Position numbers and translations under genes: made by a program. This document shows positions 34,617-45,640 of a stretch of DNA of 64,000 bases, in pieces (within the stretch, counting starts at the first letter, position 1; the number at the start of each line of letters is the position of its first letter). The notes beneath the pieces are model-generated. The model saw only the letters and a list, made by a program, of their open reading frames with translations, had not been told where the DNA came from and did not search any database. The DNA lies in the NCBI GenBank assembly GCA_963854835.1, contig OY978525.1:108570917-108634916 (forward strand). Reading direction: 5' to 3'. This DNA is from Megamerina dolium. Taxonomy: Eukaryota; Arthropoda; Insecta; Diptera; Megamerinidae.

Positions 34617-36267
34617 CAGTGGCTCCCAGCTTATTTCGTACAGTGACAGTTTAAAAATTGCTGCAGTCGTAATTCCTAATATAGCAAAAATTTGAACAAA
34701 ATATAAATGCCATTTTAGAAAGGAAGGTTTGTTTTTTATTTTCCAAAATTTACTTTTTCAAAATTTTAGTGTTTGACACTATAAAAAAATAAAATAAGAA
34801 AAAAATAGGAAAATTCATGTCACAGCTTATTTCGTACAGTCTCTTTAAGTTCAAACTAAAAACAAAGTAAGTTGATTTTAATATTTAGTTGACATCCCTT
34901 AGCGTTAATGACAGCCTGGAGTCTATTTGGCATTGAATCCACCAATTTTTGAGTGATGTCTGGTGTGATTTTTTTCCATTCTTCCATCAGTACCTTCTTT
35001 AGGTCTTGCTTATTAGAAATCTTGTGTGTTCTTATTTTATTGTCCAAAATAGACCAAAGATTTTCAATCACATTCATGTCAGGTGACTGTGGTGGTGGAG
35101 ACATCAAGTGTGGGCAGTTCCAAATAAGCCAAGATTGCACAATCCCAGATTTATGTTTTGGGTCATTATCTTGGTAGTACCGAAATTCTTCCCGCAAACC
35201 CAGTTTGTCTGCACTTTGAAGTAAATTGTTTTTCAGAATCTCGAGGTACTTCATTTTGTCCATTGTTTCCTCAATAAATACCAATTCACCTACTCCGGCT
35301 GCTGACATACAGGCCCAAACCATCACGCTACCGCCACCATGCTTCACTGTGGGCTTAAGGTTCTCCTTGTTTAGCTCGGTATTCGCTTTACGCCAAACAT
35401 ATGACATTCCGTCCGAGCCAAAAATATTAAACTTAGACTCATCCGCGAAAATAACAGTATTCCAGAACGCAGGAGTATTAATAATATGCTCTTTGGCGAA
35501 GTCAAGTCGGCGTTGTATATTCATTTTCGAAATGAATGGTTTCTTTCGGGCTACTCGACCGTTCAAGTCATGATTGCGCAGCACACGTCGGACAGTTTCA
35601 GCACTGGATGATTTTCCTATTTCACGCTGAACCTCTGCAGCCAACTTCGGAGCGGATAACTTTGGATTTTTCTTAATTTTTCGTACAATATAACGCTCGT
35701 CTGAAGCGTTGAAAATCTTATTAAGTGCTTCTCTGCCCTTGTTCTCCAACCGATTTTCGCGAACGAAGCGTTGAATGATGTATTGGACAGTTGAGGCACT
35801 TAAATTTGTCATTTCAGCAATTTTTCGCACACTCTGACCTTTCCTAAAATGGTTAATTACCAGTTTACGCTGTTCCATCGTTGTACGACGACCCATAACG
35901 CTAAATGTTTAATTTACAGCACTTTAACTATTTAAAATAATAATAATAAAAATTGTTATAATAGTTAAAAAGGTCCAAAAACTCATACAATTCAAAAAAA
36001 CTTTGTAACTGCGCGGCAGAATGAAACTTACTTACATTGAAGTTTGTGTACGAAATAAGATGTGAGCTGAAAATCAGCTGATCAATAGTTTTTCTCTCTT
36101 GCATGACAAAAAGAACAATTTTTGGGGTTCCCCGTTTTCTTATTAGGTTTACTAAACACATACATAGACATCTACATTCAAAACTTATTGATAAGTTTTT
36201 TAGTTTCGATGTTACAGCCATGTACATAAAAATATATACACTGTACGAAATAAGCCGTGAGCCACTG
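34617..36267 (-). mobile_element. Tc1-like element, apparently complete, IR/DR type
   Basis: The outer ends read CAGTGGCTCCCAGCTTATTT at 34617 and, on the minus strand from 36267, CAGTGGCTCACGGCTTATTT. TA lies outside each end (34615-34616 and 36268-36269). The inner part of the end, GCTTATTTCGTACA-like, is repeated once inside each end: at 34823 on the left (CAGCTTATTTCGTACAGTC) and around 36048-36066 on the right (minus strand, CATCTTATTTCGTACA). Spacing from outer to inner copy is 196 bp on the left and 195 bp on the right. Two transposase-binding sites per end is the IR/DR plan known from Sleeping Beauty and similar elements. Total length is 1651 bp. The transposase gene inside is uninterrupted. 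Confidence 0.93.
34856..35896 (-). CDS. Tc1-like transposase (DD34E), intact reading frame
   Basis: A 346-residue open frame of normal length for a Tc1 transposase. It would act in the nucleus, binding its own element ends and cutting and pasting them at TA sites. Residues 7-45 ('MEQRKLVINHFRKGQSVRKI') form the first helix-turn-helix, and about 65-110 the second of a paired-like DNA-binding region. A basic stretch near 113-120 ('GRVARKKP') may be the nuclear localisation signal. The catalytic residues are Asp152 in 'FADESKF', Asp243 in 'YQDNDPKH' and Glu278 in 'NVIENLW', with 34 residues between the last two, the DD34E spacing. A glycine-rich 'KHGGGSVMVWACMS' segment at 185-198 is typical. 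The start is the first ATG after stops (MGRRTTMEQR), inside the inner end repeats. The only departure I note is Asn-Val instead of the usual Asn-Pro before IENLW. Activity is an inference. Confidence 0.93.
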   Translation of the reverse strand: MGRRTTMEQRKLVINHFRKGQSVRKIAEMTNLSASTVQYIIQRFVRENRLENKGREALNKIFNASDERYIVRKIKKNPKLSAPKLAAEVQREIGKSSSAETVRRVLRNHDLNGRVARKKPFISKMNIQRRLDFAKEHIINTPAFWNTVIFADESKFNIFGSDGMSYVWRKANTELNKENLKPTVKHGGGSVMVWACMSAAGVGELVFIEETMDKMKYLEILKNNLLQSADKLGLREEFRYYQDNDPKHKSGIVQSWLIWNCPHLMSPPPQSPDMNVIENLWSILDNKIRTHKISNKQDLKKVLMEEWKKITPDITQKLVDSMPNRLQAVINAKGCQLNIKINLLCF

Positions 36268-37105
36268 TATGTATTTTGGGGTTCAATTAGTATATACATA
36301 TGTAGTAGCTCTATAATGTAGCTCTCTAATAATATGTTATTGCTATAGTATATTTGAAATGATGAAAGCTATGAAAGAAAACAAAATATATAATAATACA
36401 TTAATGTTTAAACAGTTGTTTTTTGTTTTTTTTTTTTTTCATTTATGTTTTTCTTTTCTTAATTTTCTATTCTTTTCAATATTATAAATAATTTTTTTTT
36501 TTCTAAAAACATTCAAATAAATTCATAATTAAGCGTATAGTAGAATAGTGTAGTGCAAATGAAGCAGCTTAACTAAATAGCATAATAGTTATTTGTTGAA
36601 TTAAATCGAAAAAAAAAACAATACCTAAATAAATTGAGGCTAAAGAAGAAGAATAAAATACGAATTTATAGTATGTATCATAGTGTTGCACGAGTATGCT
36701 TTTACTAATATTAGCTAGCACTTGTATATTCACTAATATCATACTTCATTCCATTTGTGGCGGATCGTATGAATCAAGGCATTGTTTTCTTCAATTACAA
36801 ATAGATACTAAGTACTAGTTTGAGCTGATTTGATCATCAGAAAAAATGCCAATACTAGTGTGCGAATATTCGAGAATTCTGACAACTTTTGGAATACACA
36901 GCAACATAGTAAATTATAAATATATGTGCTCATATACCGAATATGCAATGAAGAGATTAATTTTCGAATATTTTGTGATATTTTGCGAATACCAAATAGT
37001 TACTATTATACTATCTTGCTATTATTAAATAGAAACACATCTTACTTGGTTTTGATATATCAATCGAATATTTGAGTAGCGTCAGCTATCAAAAGAAGTA
37101 TGTAT
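36268..37105. other. AT-rich non-coding DNA
   Basis: No gene is supported. T runs lie near 36427-36440 and 36492-36502. Confidence 0.5.
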
Positions 37106-37735
37106 TAAAGTGCTGCTAGAATATATTTAATTTGCGAATGATTCTCTTTACTCTCAAAATATGTACAATAATTGGAAAGCATATCGAAATAGAATGAGAA
37201 TGAGTGAGAGTAAAATATTACGGAAATAGAATACTCCACTCATTTCTTGTACAAGAAATATGTCATACATTCGTTTTTTCTCTTCAAATATACGAATATT
37301 TGAGAGTACTACGAGCGTTTGAGAGTACTACGAGAGTTTAAGAGTACTACGATAGTTTGAGAGTACTACGAATATGTTGTACGTTATAATTGTTGTTGTT
37401 TTTCATGACAGGCACTGATGATTTGTATTATGGCGTCTTGCCGAGTCATGTTGTCTTATCTACTTTATTTTTTGCTTATATATATATATATATTGTAATG
37501 TAACATAGAAAAGCAAAACGAATGTTTAGAGTACTCTCAAATACTTTACTTCCATTTGCAAATGTTGAGATTCTATTCATTCTATGAAAACGAAACATAC
37601 ACTCCATTCTACATTCTATTTCTATTTTATTCATTCTAATTCGTATTTGCTTAGAGAGAATGAATGAGAGATTCTATTCTAATATCAATAGAGTGTTTTG
37701 AAGATGCAAACGAGTACATTTCCTGCAGCCATCTA
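37106..37735 (+). mobile_element. non-autonomous hAT-like element, copy A
   Basis: A 630-bp element with ends TAAAGTGCTGC (left) and, read inward on the minus strand, TAGATGGCTGC (right), flanked by a perfect 8-bp duplication GTATGTAT (37098-37105 and 37736-37743). An 8-bp target duplication and TAAAG/TAGAG-type ends suggest the hAT superfamily. It codes for nothing. The interior holds four 19-bp tandem units (37299-37374) and the 16-bp perfect palindrome TTTCTTGTACAAGAAA (37243-37258). A second copy in reverse orientation lies at 42938-43500. Confidence 0.88.
37299..37374. repeat. four 19-bp tandem units inside hAT-like copy A
   Basis: Units starting at 37299, 37318, 37337 and 37356 follow TTTGAGAGTACTACGAGNG with one or two changes each. 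The sister element at 42938-43500 has only two such units, so the number varies between copies. Confidence 0.92.
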
Positions 37736-39195
37736 GTATGTATATTCGTATGGCATTATAGTGTAGCATCTATAGAAATATATCGGCTCTCTACGAGTTT
37801 ATACAATATTCACTTTTAATGCGAAAATATATTTAACCTTGATAATTCTATTGATGATATTCATATATGATTCTATGTGTATATTGTCTTTTAATAATTC
37901 TATTTTTTTTTATATACATTATATATATGCTTTAAACGATTGAAATTGATATACATAAATTTATGCTTTTATTTTAGATAGATATGCCATCTATGCACAC
38001 AAGTTCACTATTCTCTTTCTTCTTCTTCTTCTTCTTCTTCTTCTTCTACTTCTACTTCTATGTTCAAATAAAAATACAATTAATCTAATCTCACGGCACT
38101 TGGCAGCAACGTGCTCTAAAATAATACCACAGATGTGTGTATTCATACTACACATAAACGCTTGCAAAAAAGAAAAAAAAAAACAAAAACAAAAATAAAA
38201 CCTATTAAAAAAAATTTTTTTTTTTTGCAATTATTTAAATAAAATTATTTAGAAGAAAATTCGCACGAAAAAAACAAAAATCACGAAAAAACTTTAACAA
38301 AATTTTTGCAAACATTCAAAATTGAAAAAAATAAAAAAAAAATAAAAATTGGCATGCAGCATATGCATGTTTACCAAACGTTTCAGCATATTGTTTTTAT
38401 TTATTTTTTATTTTTTTTTTGCGTCTGTTCTCACATTCGTTTGTATTTAAGTATTTTCATGTTTTCCAATATATTTTATTTCTCTCATCATCCATATATT
38501 TATTTATGTAGTATGTGTGTATGTGTGTGTGTGTGTGTGTGTATATTTAGTTAATTAAATAAATTTGAAATTAAAAAAGGCATAAACGTGGGATGCTGCC
38601 ATTTATCTGCGGTTGTATTTATATTTTCACTATATTATTATAGAAATTGTGAAGCCCGTTGCTTGCTTATATGCGTGTCTATTCAGATTGAAAATTTCAT
38701 ATGCATTTGCATACTTACATTCATACATATTTTGGGGTATTCACATGATTTCATAACATTCTCATAATATTATCAAATTAGAGAAATAGTTTAAAAAACA
38801 TTGTTGTTAGTCTCCACACAATGGGGATTTAGCATAATACAACTTTGCATGTTTTTGGCTTATAGTCGCTGTTGTAATGTAATTTAATGTAAAGTAATGT
38901 AGATGTTTAAGAAAATATCGCACACATTTATAATTGTGTATTCACATGTATTATTTTTTTAAACAACTTGAGATTATAATATGTGACTCTATGAGACCTT
39001 GTATATCCATTAATTGTATACATAAACAGAAGTTGTTTTGCATCATAATTAAGTGATAATTACAACAATCATATAATAAAAATGATATTTCATTTTCGGG
39101 AAGCGATTTAAGTTGCAATAGAGCGATGTACATACTTACATTAGCGATTAGGCTGCTATCGAACATGCTTGAAATAATGCGTAATTTCGAATTCG
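37736..39195. other. AT-rich non-coding DNA with microsatellites
   Basis: No gene is supported. (TTC)n lies at 38017-38046 and (GT)n at 38514-38541; they explain the poly-Arg and Cys/Val runs in the overlapping open frames. A/T homopolymers dominate 38168-38360. Confidence 0.5.
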
Positions 39196-40204
39196 TCAAT
39201 AAATTATCGACCCTGTATGGCGTCCTCCTGTTGCTCTGTCTCTGGGTGACTTTTGGGTGACTTTAGGGCACCAGACCACACCGGCATGTGTTATTAAGGA
39301 CCCTACTATCGTTGTGTAGATCCAGTGCGCTGCTTTGAAAGTAATTCCCCACATGAGACCGCACACTCTCTTACACTGTTGCAATACTCGTTTTCATTTC
39401 TGGATCTCGACATCGACGTAACTATTTCAAGTCAGCTTCTTATCCAGGATACTTCCTAAATACTTTACTTCCATGTAGACGTTGAGGGTTTGATCAAAAA
39501 AGCCTAAGGGGGTCCATTGATAGTCCTGACCTTCTTTTAGTAAAGAGTACAATTTCCGACTTACTAACATTTAGGGAGACATCTTGTTCTACGTGCCATT
39601 CTTCAACCATTCTGAGTGCACCTCTCATGGTATAGTAAATAGTGTCCAAGGACTTACCACTCACCCCTACCACTTTGATATCTTTTGAGTCCAGAAGCTG
39701 GAGTAGGGTATCGATCGTGATGTTCCAAAAGATGTTGTGATAGTAAGTGCCTCTGTGGACACCTTTTGACAACCCTACCTCTGAGTCTGTAACATCCATT
39801 TTGAAAGCTTATGGCCCTTATTTTCAGCATGGTGTTCACCCACCTTATAATGGTTGGGCGACTTCACGGGTAGCAAGGCTCGCCATCCATAGTTTATCGA
39901 AGCCAATTTTATCGAAAAACCCACTTTATCCATAAAAGTAGACATAGATATCCCTTCACAAGACAATTCTATCTCTCTCTTCGTTTCCCGAACAAGTTCG
40001 TGGAAGGCTGTTTCAGTTGATTTGCAAGCTCTATAAGCATGCTGACAAATGCTGTGTGATTTAATTACAGTCGTGTCCTTTCCACTCAGTCCGAAAGTAC
40101 TCCCTTCATGTATTTAAGCAGAAAAGAGTTGAAGTTAACCGGCTGCAAAGAATTAGCCTCTAAGTATTCCCTTTACACCGATTGCGGAAGAAAGACAACC
40201 TTGG

Positions 40205-40235
<31 letters not shown>

Positions 40236-40746
40236 ATTGGATCGATATATATCCTGTAGCCAGGCAAGTAACGCATATTTTTAGAAGCCTGTCTACCAGA
40301 GCTTTTACATCGCACTAAAGTATTGCTGGAAATATTCCATCTATACCTGCTGTTTTGAATAGAGAGAAACGCTTGATAGCATTTATCACTCCATCTTTGG
40401 TGACTATCCTTTCAGCTTCCGATCTTTCATCCCTGTTAGAACCCTTGCGAGTGCCTTCCCATGGCTCTTCCGATCTAAAACTTCCACGAAAATCCACCTC
40501 TATTAGGTATTTCAGTAAATCCCCGATTGTCTCTGTAAAAGATCCATTCGTTTTATGAATTAATACCAATTTTGAAACCGGGTCCTTTGATATAATCCTC
40601 TGTAAACTACATACATCGGACATATCTTGCATACTTGAGCACTGTTTCCTTTTAAGGTTGCGCAGAGTTTTCTGCAGCTCCCTAATTAGTATAATTATTT
40701 TTATGTATATATCATGTATATTAGAGTAATCCTTATATGCCGACAT
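39196..40746 (-). pseudogene. non-LTR retrotransposon reverse transcriptase relic
   Basis: Minus-strand pieces in order: an upstream part with 'LQKTLRNLKRKQCSSMQDMS' and 'DPVSKLVLIHKTNGSFTETI' (40690-40500); 'AERIVTKDGVINAIKRFSLF' and 'KTAGIDGIFPAIL' (40420-40315), the block often read as K(A)AGxDGIxPxxL; 'WNITIDTLLQLLDSKDIKVV' (39720-39660); 'MRGALRMVEEWHVEQDVSLN' and 'VSKSEIVLFTKRR' (39630-39530); then 'GLMWGITFKAAHWIYTTIVG' (39360-39290). The order matches LINEs of the R1/I/LOA/Jockey assemblage. The expected FADD box is not legible: 'DIKVVGVSGKSLD' occupies its place. Stops and frameshifts abound, and a (CT)n run at 40204-40233 interrupts it. Confidence 0.75.
40204..40233. repeat. (CT)n microsatellite within the LINE relic
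   Basis: About fourteen CT units lying inside the reverse-transcriptase relic, so slippage expanded here after the LINE inserted. Confidence 0.93.
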
Positions 40747-42009
40747 TTGGATGCACTTGCAAAATCAAAATGAAAATCAGAAAATATTTTGAATGCGCAA
40801 ACTTACAGTCCAGAGTGGTACATAATTATTGATGGAACTAGGAACCACTCTAGTGTAAAATTCTACATAGATAAAAATATTTATTTAGCGTTCAAAACAT
40901 AAATGTGTCAAATCTTTTTCGCATAAGTATGTCACACTCAAAAGAAAAACGAATCGAATAGCATACATTGGTTCTTATTTGTTTTTATTCGTTTTTTTTT
41001 CTTTGTGAGCGCGACATTTGAGTGTATTATATGTACATATAATGACAACTAACTATTGCATATATTATTTTTATTTTTATAACTTTTCCAATCGTATTTC
41101 AATATATTTATGCAAACAAAAAATAGCAAACAAACAAAAAAATAGAAATAATAAAAAAAAATAAATAAATAACTAAACATAATAATTTGCATAAAACGTG
41201 CCAAATGCTGTAAATAACGAAAAATCGTTATGTTTATTTTTATTTAGGTGCATACCGAGTCTATGCATACCTAAATATTTAAGTTCAGGTTCATGAGAAA
41301 TCAGTGCAGTAAACATTTACTTATTTATAGGTAACGTACATATTTTTTTTTGTTATTAACTGCACACAAATGCACAATATTTCCCCCATATTGTGGGTTA
41401 TTATTAAATACATACAATTATGGCACAGTCAAAGCATCACTGATATCATACATAACTCTTGTTTAAATTATTATGACTAAAGATTCTGGCAAGCCTTAGC
41501 TATTCTAACTTTTCAGTAAGATTGTGCATTTTTAATTGGAGGTGACCTACTTAAATTTCTACTAGCAAAATTCTTGTGTCATTATATTTTCTCCTAGTCT
41601 GACGACAATAGTCAAAGAGCTCTTTCAGAAACCTTGTCATAGTAAATACTATTAAAATTGCCAATTGCTTGCCTACAATTGGACATTGTTCGTCTGTAAT
41701 TCGATTGTCGATTCGTTTAAATTCTGATTTAATCGGTGACCAAAAAAAGCTATAATTGATGGGACTTATGCCTCCTAAATTAAAAACAAAAAATTTAAAA
41801 TGGTCGTGCAAAAGTCTACCCCATCTGGTTATAGAAGGCATTCAAATGAATATAATCTAACAAATATGCAAGTATCACCAAGAATATTTTAATCGTTTCA
41901 ATGGCTTACGTAAAATGGCTGAATTTATCAAATTTCTTTCCAACTGATCATCAAAAATCTCAAAAAATAAAATCTGAGAAAAATATAAATTATACAGTTA
42001 TAAAAAATA
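40747..42009. other. AT-rich non-coding DNA
   Basis: No gene is supported. The 96-codon minus-strand frame at 41551-41841 is less biased than most here ('HDHFKFFVFNLGGISPINYS'), but I recognise no family and see no neighbouring exon or element end, so I do not call it. Confidence 0.45.
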
Positions 42010-42187
42010 CAATGCTGTAGCCATGGGAGGGCGGTAAGGGGAATATATCCCATTCTTGGCCGATTGACTTCTTAAAAAAGAAAAATAATACTATCTATAT
42101 AGTTAAAAATCATTCAATAAATTTCTTTTCTTATACATCCTATTCATCTTGTGAATCCCCCTTGGTAAAATCTTGACAACGCCATTG
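42010..42187 (-). mobile_element. small terminal-inverted-repeat element, uninterrupted copy
   Basis: 178 bp. Read on the minus strand it begins CAATGGCGTTGTCAAGATTT and ends in the complement of CAATGCTGTAGCC. It aligns throughout with the split element at 16736-17852, including CTATATA, TATTATTTTTCTTTTTTAA and TCCCCTTnnC blocks. It preserves the pre-insertion state of the site where the mariner landed in the other copy. A TA flanks both sides but may be chance in this sequence. Confidence 0.8.
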
Positions 42188-42486
42188 TATAAATATATTT
42201 ATACTCTAAACCTTTCGCAGTGGTAAAGTTTTGAGTATTAATGCGAAAGTATCGATTTTTTTATTGTCAAGAAAGTCTAAATGATATAGGCATTATATAG
42301 GTATATTACATGTGAGCTCGCTCTATTTTGAGAGGTTCCCATATGAAATATGTGAACCGCAAAATTGTAGATGTGGATGGAATAAATGATGCCAAAACTC
42401 GACTAAAATAAAAAAAAAAAACAAGAGGAAAATCGGTAAAAAAAAAACGAAAGAAAAACCACACCACTTTGCAGAAGTTCTTCCAG

Positions 42487-42776
42487 CTCCCTACCTTCAC
42501 TCCATAGATGGGCTCTGTCATACAAAATGAACGTAAGCGCACTTGAAATTTGACGAATAACCACAAAAGTAATTTTATTTGAGACCTCTCAATTGCATCT
42601 AGCAAATCTGGACACAACTGTTTCGTCTCTAATCATGTTTCTACTCCCTAACTTCACCCTGTAGACGGGTTGTCATACAAAATGAACATAAGAGCGCAAT
42701 ACGAATAACCACAAACACGATTTCAGTTCAGGCCTCAATTGCATCTAGCAAACCTGGACACAACTATTTCGTCTCT
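42487..42776. repeat. tandem duplication, 157-bp unit, two copies
   Basis: Copy 1 starts CTCCCTACCTTCAC at 42487 and copy 2 CTCCCTAACTTCAC at 42644. Both continue with 'GTCATACAAAATGAAC', 'ACGAATAACCACAAA', 'CAATTGCATCTAGCAAA' and 'TTTCGTCTCT'. Copy 2 is slightly shorter from small deletions. The open frame on the minus strand at 42306-42617 covers copy 1 but is not kept in copy 2, so it is unlikely to be a gene. Confidence 0.9.
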
Positions 42777-42937
42777 CAATGTGGCTTTATTTCTCTTAGG
42801 AGCACTTTGTTAACAAGATAGTGCATTTCTCATATTTATGGCTTTTGTATAGAAGCAGCTCAGAGATCATCTGAATGGAATTTGATATACATAATTTCAT
42901 AATCTTGCAATAATTCTATGATTGCAGTAGTTCTTAA

Positions 42938-43500
42938 TAGAGTGCTGCATGAATGTATTCGTTTGCTTCTTCAAAAACACTCTATAGATATTAGAATAGA
43001 ATCTCTCATTCATTCTCTCTAAGCAAATACGAATTAGAATGAATAAAATAGAAATAGAATGTAGAATGGAGTGCATGTTTCGTTTTCATAGAATGAGTAG
43101 AATCTCAACATTTGCAAATGGACATAAAGTATTTGAGAGTACACCAAACATTCGTTTTGATTTTCTATGTTACATTACAATATATATAAGCCAAAAATAT
43201 AGTAGATAAAACAACATGACACGGTAAGACGCAATAATACAAATCATCAGTGCCTGTCATGAAAAGCAACAACAATTATAACGAACAACATACTCGTAAT
43301 ACTCTCAGACTCTCGTAGTACTCTCAAGTATTCGTTTATTTGAAGAGAAGAGAAAAAACGAACGTATAGCATATTTCTTGTACAAGAAATGAGTGGAGTA
43401 TTCTATTTGCCTAATATTTTACTCTCACTCATTCTCCTTCTAGTTAGATATGCTTTGCAAATATTGTATATGTTTTGAGAGTAAAGAGAATCATTCTTTA
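42938..43500 (-). mobile_element. non-autonomous hAT-like element, copy B
   Basis: A 563-bp element, reverse-oriented relative to copy A, flanked by a perfect 8-bp duplication GTTCTTAA (42930-42937 and 43501-43508). Its left end is TAGAGTGCTGC. Its right end, on the minus strand, reads TAAAGAATGATTCTC: the first five bases match copy A's TAAAG end, but about 28 bases present in copy A are missing directly after them. It keeps the TTTCTTGTACAAGAAA palindrome (43374-43389) and has two of the 19-bp units. The rest aligns with copy A along its length at roughly 85-90% by eye. Confidence 0.88.
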
Positions 43501-43508
43501 GTTCTTAA

Positions 43509-45640
43509 TCACAAATTTCAACAATGTTGAAAATAAATATTCAAATAAAAGTATATGAAATTCTTTAATTGTATATTTTAATATGCATAATTTCATTTCT
43601 TGAAAGTCTGAAAACACATTGTGTGCGTTTTTCCACAAAAATATTTATTGAAATTTCATTAGATGATTTTATGGGTCTTAACCTAATACAATTTTTTTTT
43701 TAATATCATTTCGACTACTAACTATTTGTAGCATTACACTATATTTTTTTTTTACTATTTACTACCTATTTCCCTGTCTCCCACCCTCTCTCTCTCACTC
43801 ATTTTTATTATTTCTTACATTTACTTGCACTGCCTTAGCTCTTTCACTTTGCAAAAGAATTTTTGTTTTTTTTTTTTTTTTTTTTTACCAAACGCATTAA
43901 TTTCTTTTTTATTACAATGGATATAATAAGCGTGTATAGATTTTTATTATGGTGGTTTATTTTAGTTCTTTTCACCACAAATGAAAAAAAAAAATTGCAT
44001 ACTTAGTTGACAATATAGTTCTCTCATACAACTATGTATCTTAATATCTTAATATGTATTGTATGTAGTTGGCAACTATGACATTTATTTAACAAATATG
44101 TATTCAATTCTTGTGTGTGAGCCTTGGTTAGTTTTTTTTTTTTTTGGGGTGCGAACACGCTTACAAGCATTTGTACTAAATTATCAAACATATAGCATTA
44201 CATATATTTCTACATGTAGTTGAATTATAGTAGGTACATGTATTTATGTATGTATGTATGCATGTAAGTTACGAGTTTCGAGTTTAATATATGCATTTGA
44301 TGTCGCGTGCTGAATTTTCTAGTACATGCATATGTATGTTGTCGTCATAGTAGTAGTAGTTGTTGTTGTTGAAAGTCAAACTAACAAACAAAGAAATAAA
44401 TAAATGAAATTTTACTACTTTTTACGATTTTTCTATATATGATTTTCTATGTGCTACATACATACATACATACATAGCTCCATAGCTACTCGTCTATGTA
44501 TTAGTGTATTTGTACACGAATGTCAAGTACTCGTATGCATATCAGTTTGGTGCGGACGTTTTCGTTCTGAATTTTATTATTTTTTTGTTATTGTTTTTTA
44601 TTTATATTTGTTGCCTTGCGACATTGTGACTCCAGTTAGACCATAAAAAAGAAGGTAATAATATTTCGTATTTCAACTTAACATTTTATAGATTTATTTC
44701 ATTTTCTCTCTTTCTATCTATTGTGGTTTAAAAGAAAATTTGATTTTCTATTTTTTCACATTGCTGACAATGCTGACAAAAAAAAAAAAGCAGCCAATAA
44801 AAAATTTCGCACTCAATACTTCATTATCATGATTAATTTTATTAAGGTCGTTTCTTTTTTTTTTTTTTTTTTTATTGCATTTAACATTTAAATTAGAACC
44901 ACAAGTACCTTACACACTTAACAAAACATGTCCTTCAACGTACTACTACTACTTTCTACTATATACATAAATATTATCCTATAAAAAAAAAATAAAAAAA
45001 AAACAACAACCAATTATTGCCAATTTTTATTTGAGTCATGATATTGGCAGTAGATAGGTAGGTACATAGAATTAACTTTTAATGTTCTACTCATCATGGT
45101 CATTATATATATATTTTTTTTTATGTATTTTGCTACTTGAAATAAACAGAAAATATGTATATAGCAACAGCAAGGTATTTGTTAAAATATAAGAAAAAGA
45201 CAAAAAATACAATCACCAAGAGAAAATGAAAGACAACGAAAAAAAAAACAAAAATAATAAAACTTTCGACACTTAAAATGCTATTAAATTGGATTATAGC
45301 TTGTCAACATTTTATAAAAGCTTTTCATTTAGTTCAATTATATGAAGCTTAGCTTCTTTTATTTTTGAATTTTTTTCGTTGATTTTATTTATTTTCATAA
45401 TAACAGCTTTTATTTTCTTCTTTCTCTTATTTTCGGGTGTTTTTTTTTTTTTTTTGGTTTCTGTTTTTTGTGTATATTTTTATTATTGTCATTTTGTTTA
45501 ATAAATTTTCAAATAAAGTGGCCATTCAATTAATGCATTAAATGTAGTATGCATAGCTAAAATTTAAGTAATAGAGAGTACTTAATCAGAAATGTAAAGA
45601 CTAAAATTTAGCTAAAAAATTTTCGGAATTTATGCTTGTA
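43509..45640. other. AT-rich non-coding DNA
   Basis: No gene is supported. Long T runs lie at 43866-43885 and 44856-44872, with ATGT tetranucleotides near 44245-44265. Confidence 0.5.

Noticed and set aside
41551..41841. 96-codon minus-strand frame as a possible small gene
   Set aside because: Less biased than most, but I recognise no family and see no splice sites, element ends or second piece; left as unknown.
42306..42617. 103-codon minus-strand frame starting MCPDLLDAIERSQIKLLLWL
   Set aside because: It covers the first unit of a tandem duplication, the second unit does not keep it open, and its C-terminal half is Phe-rich noise.
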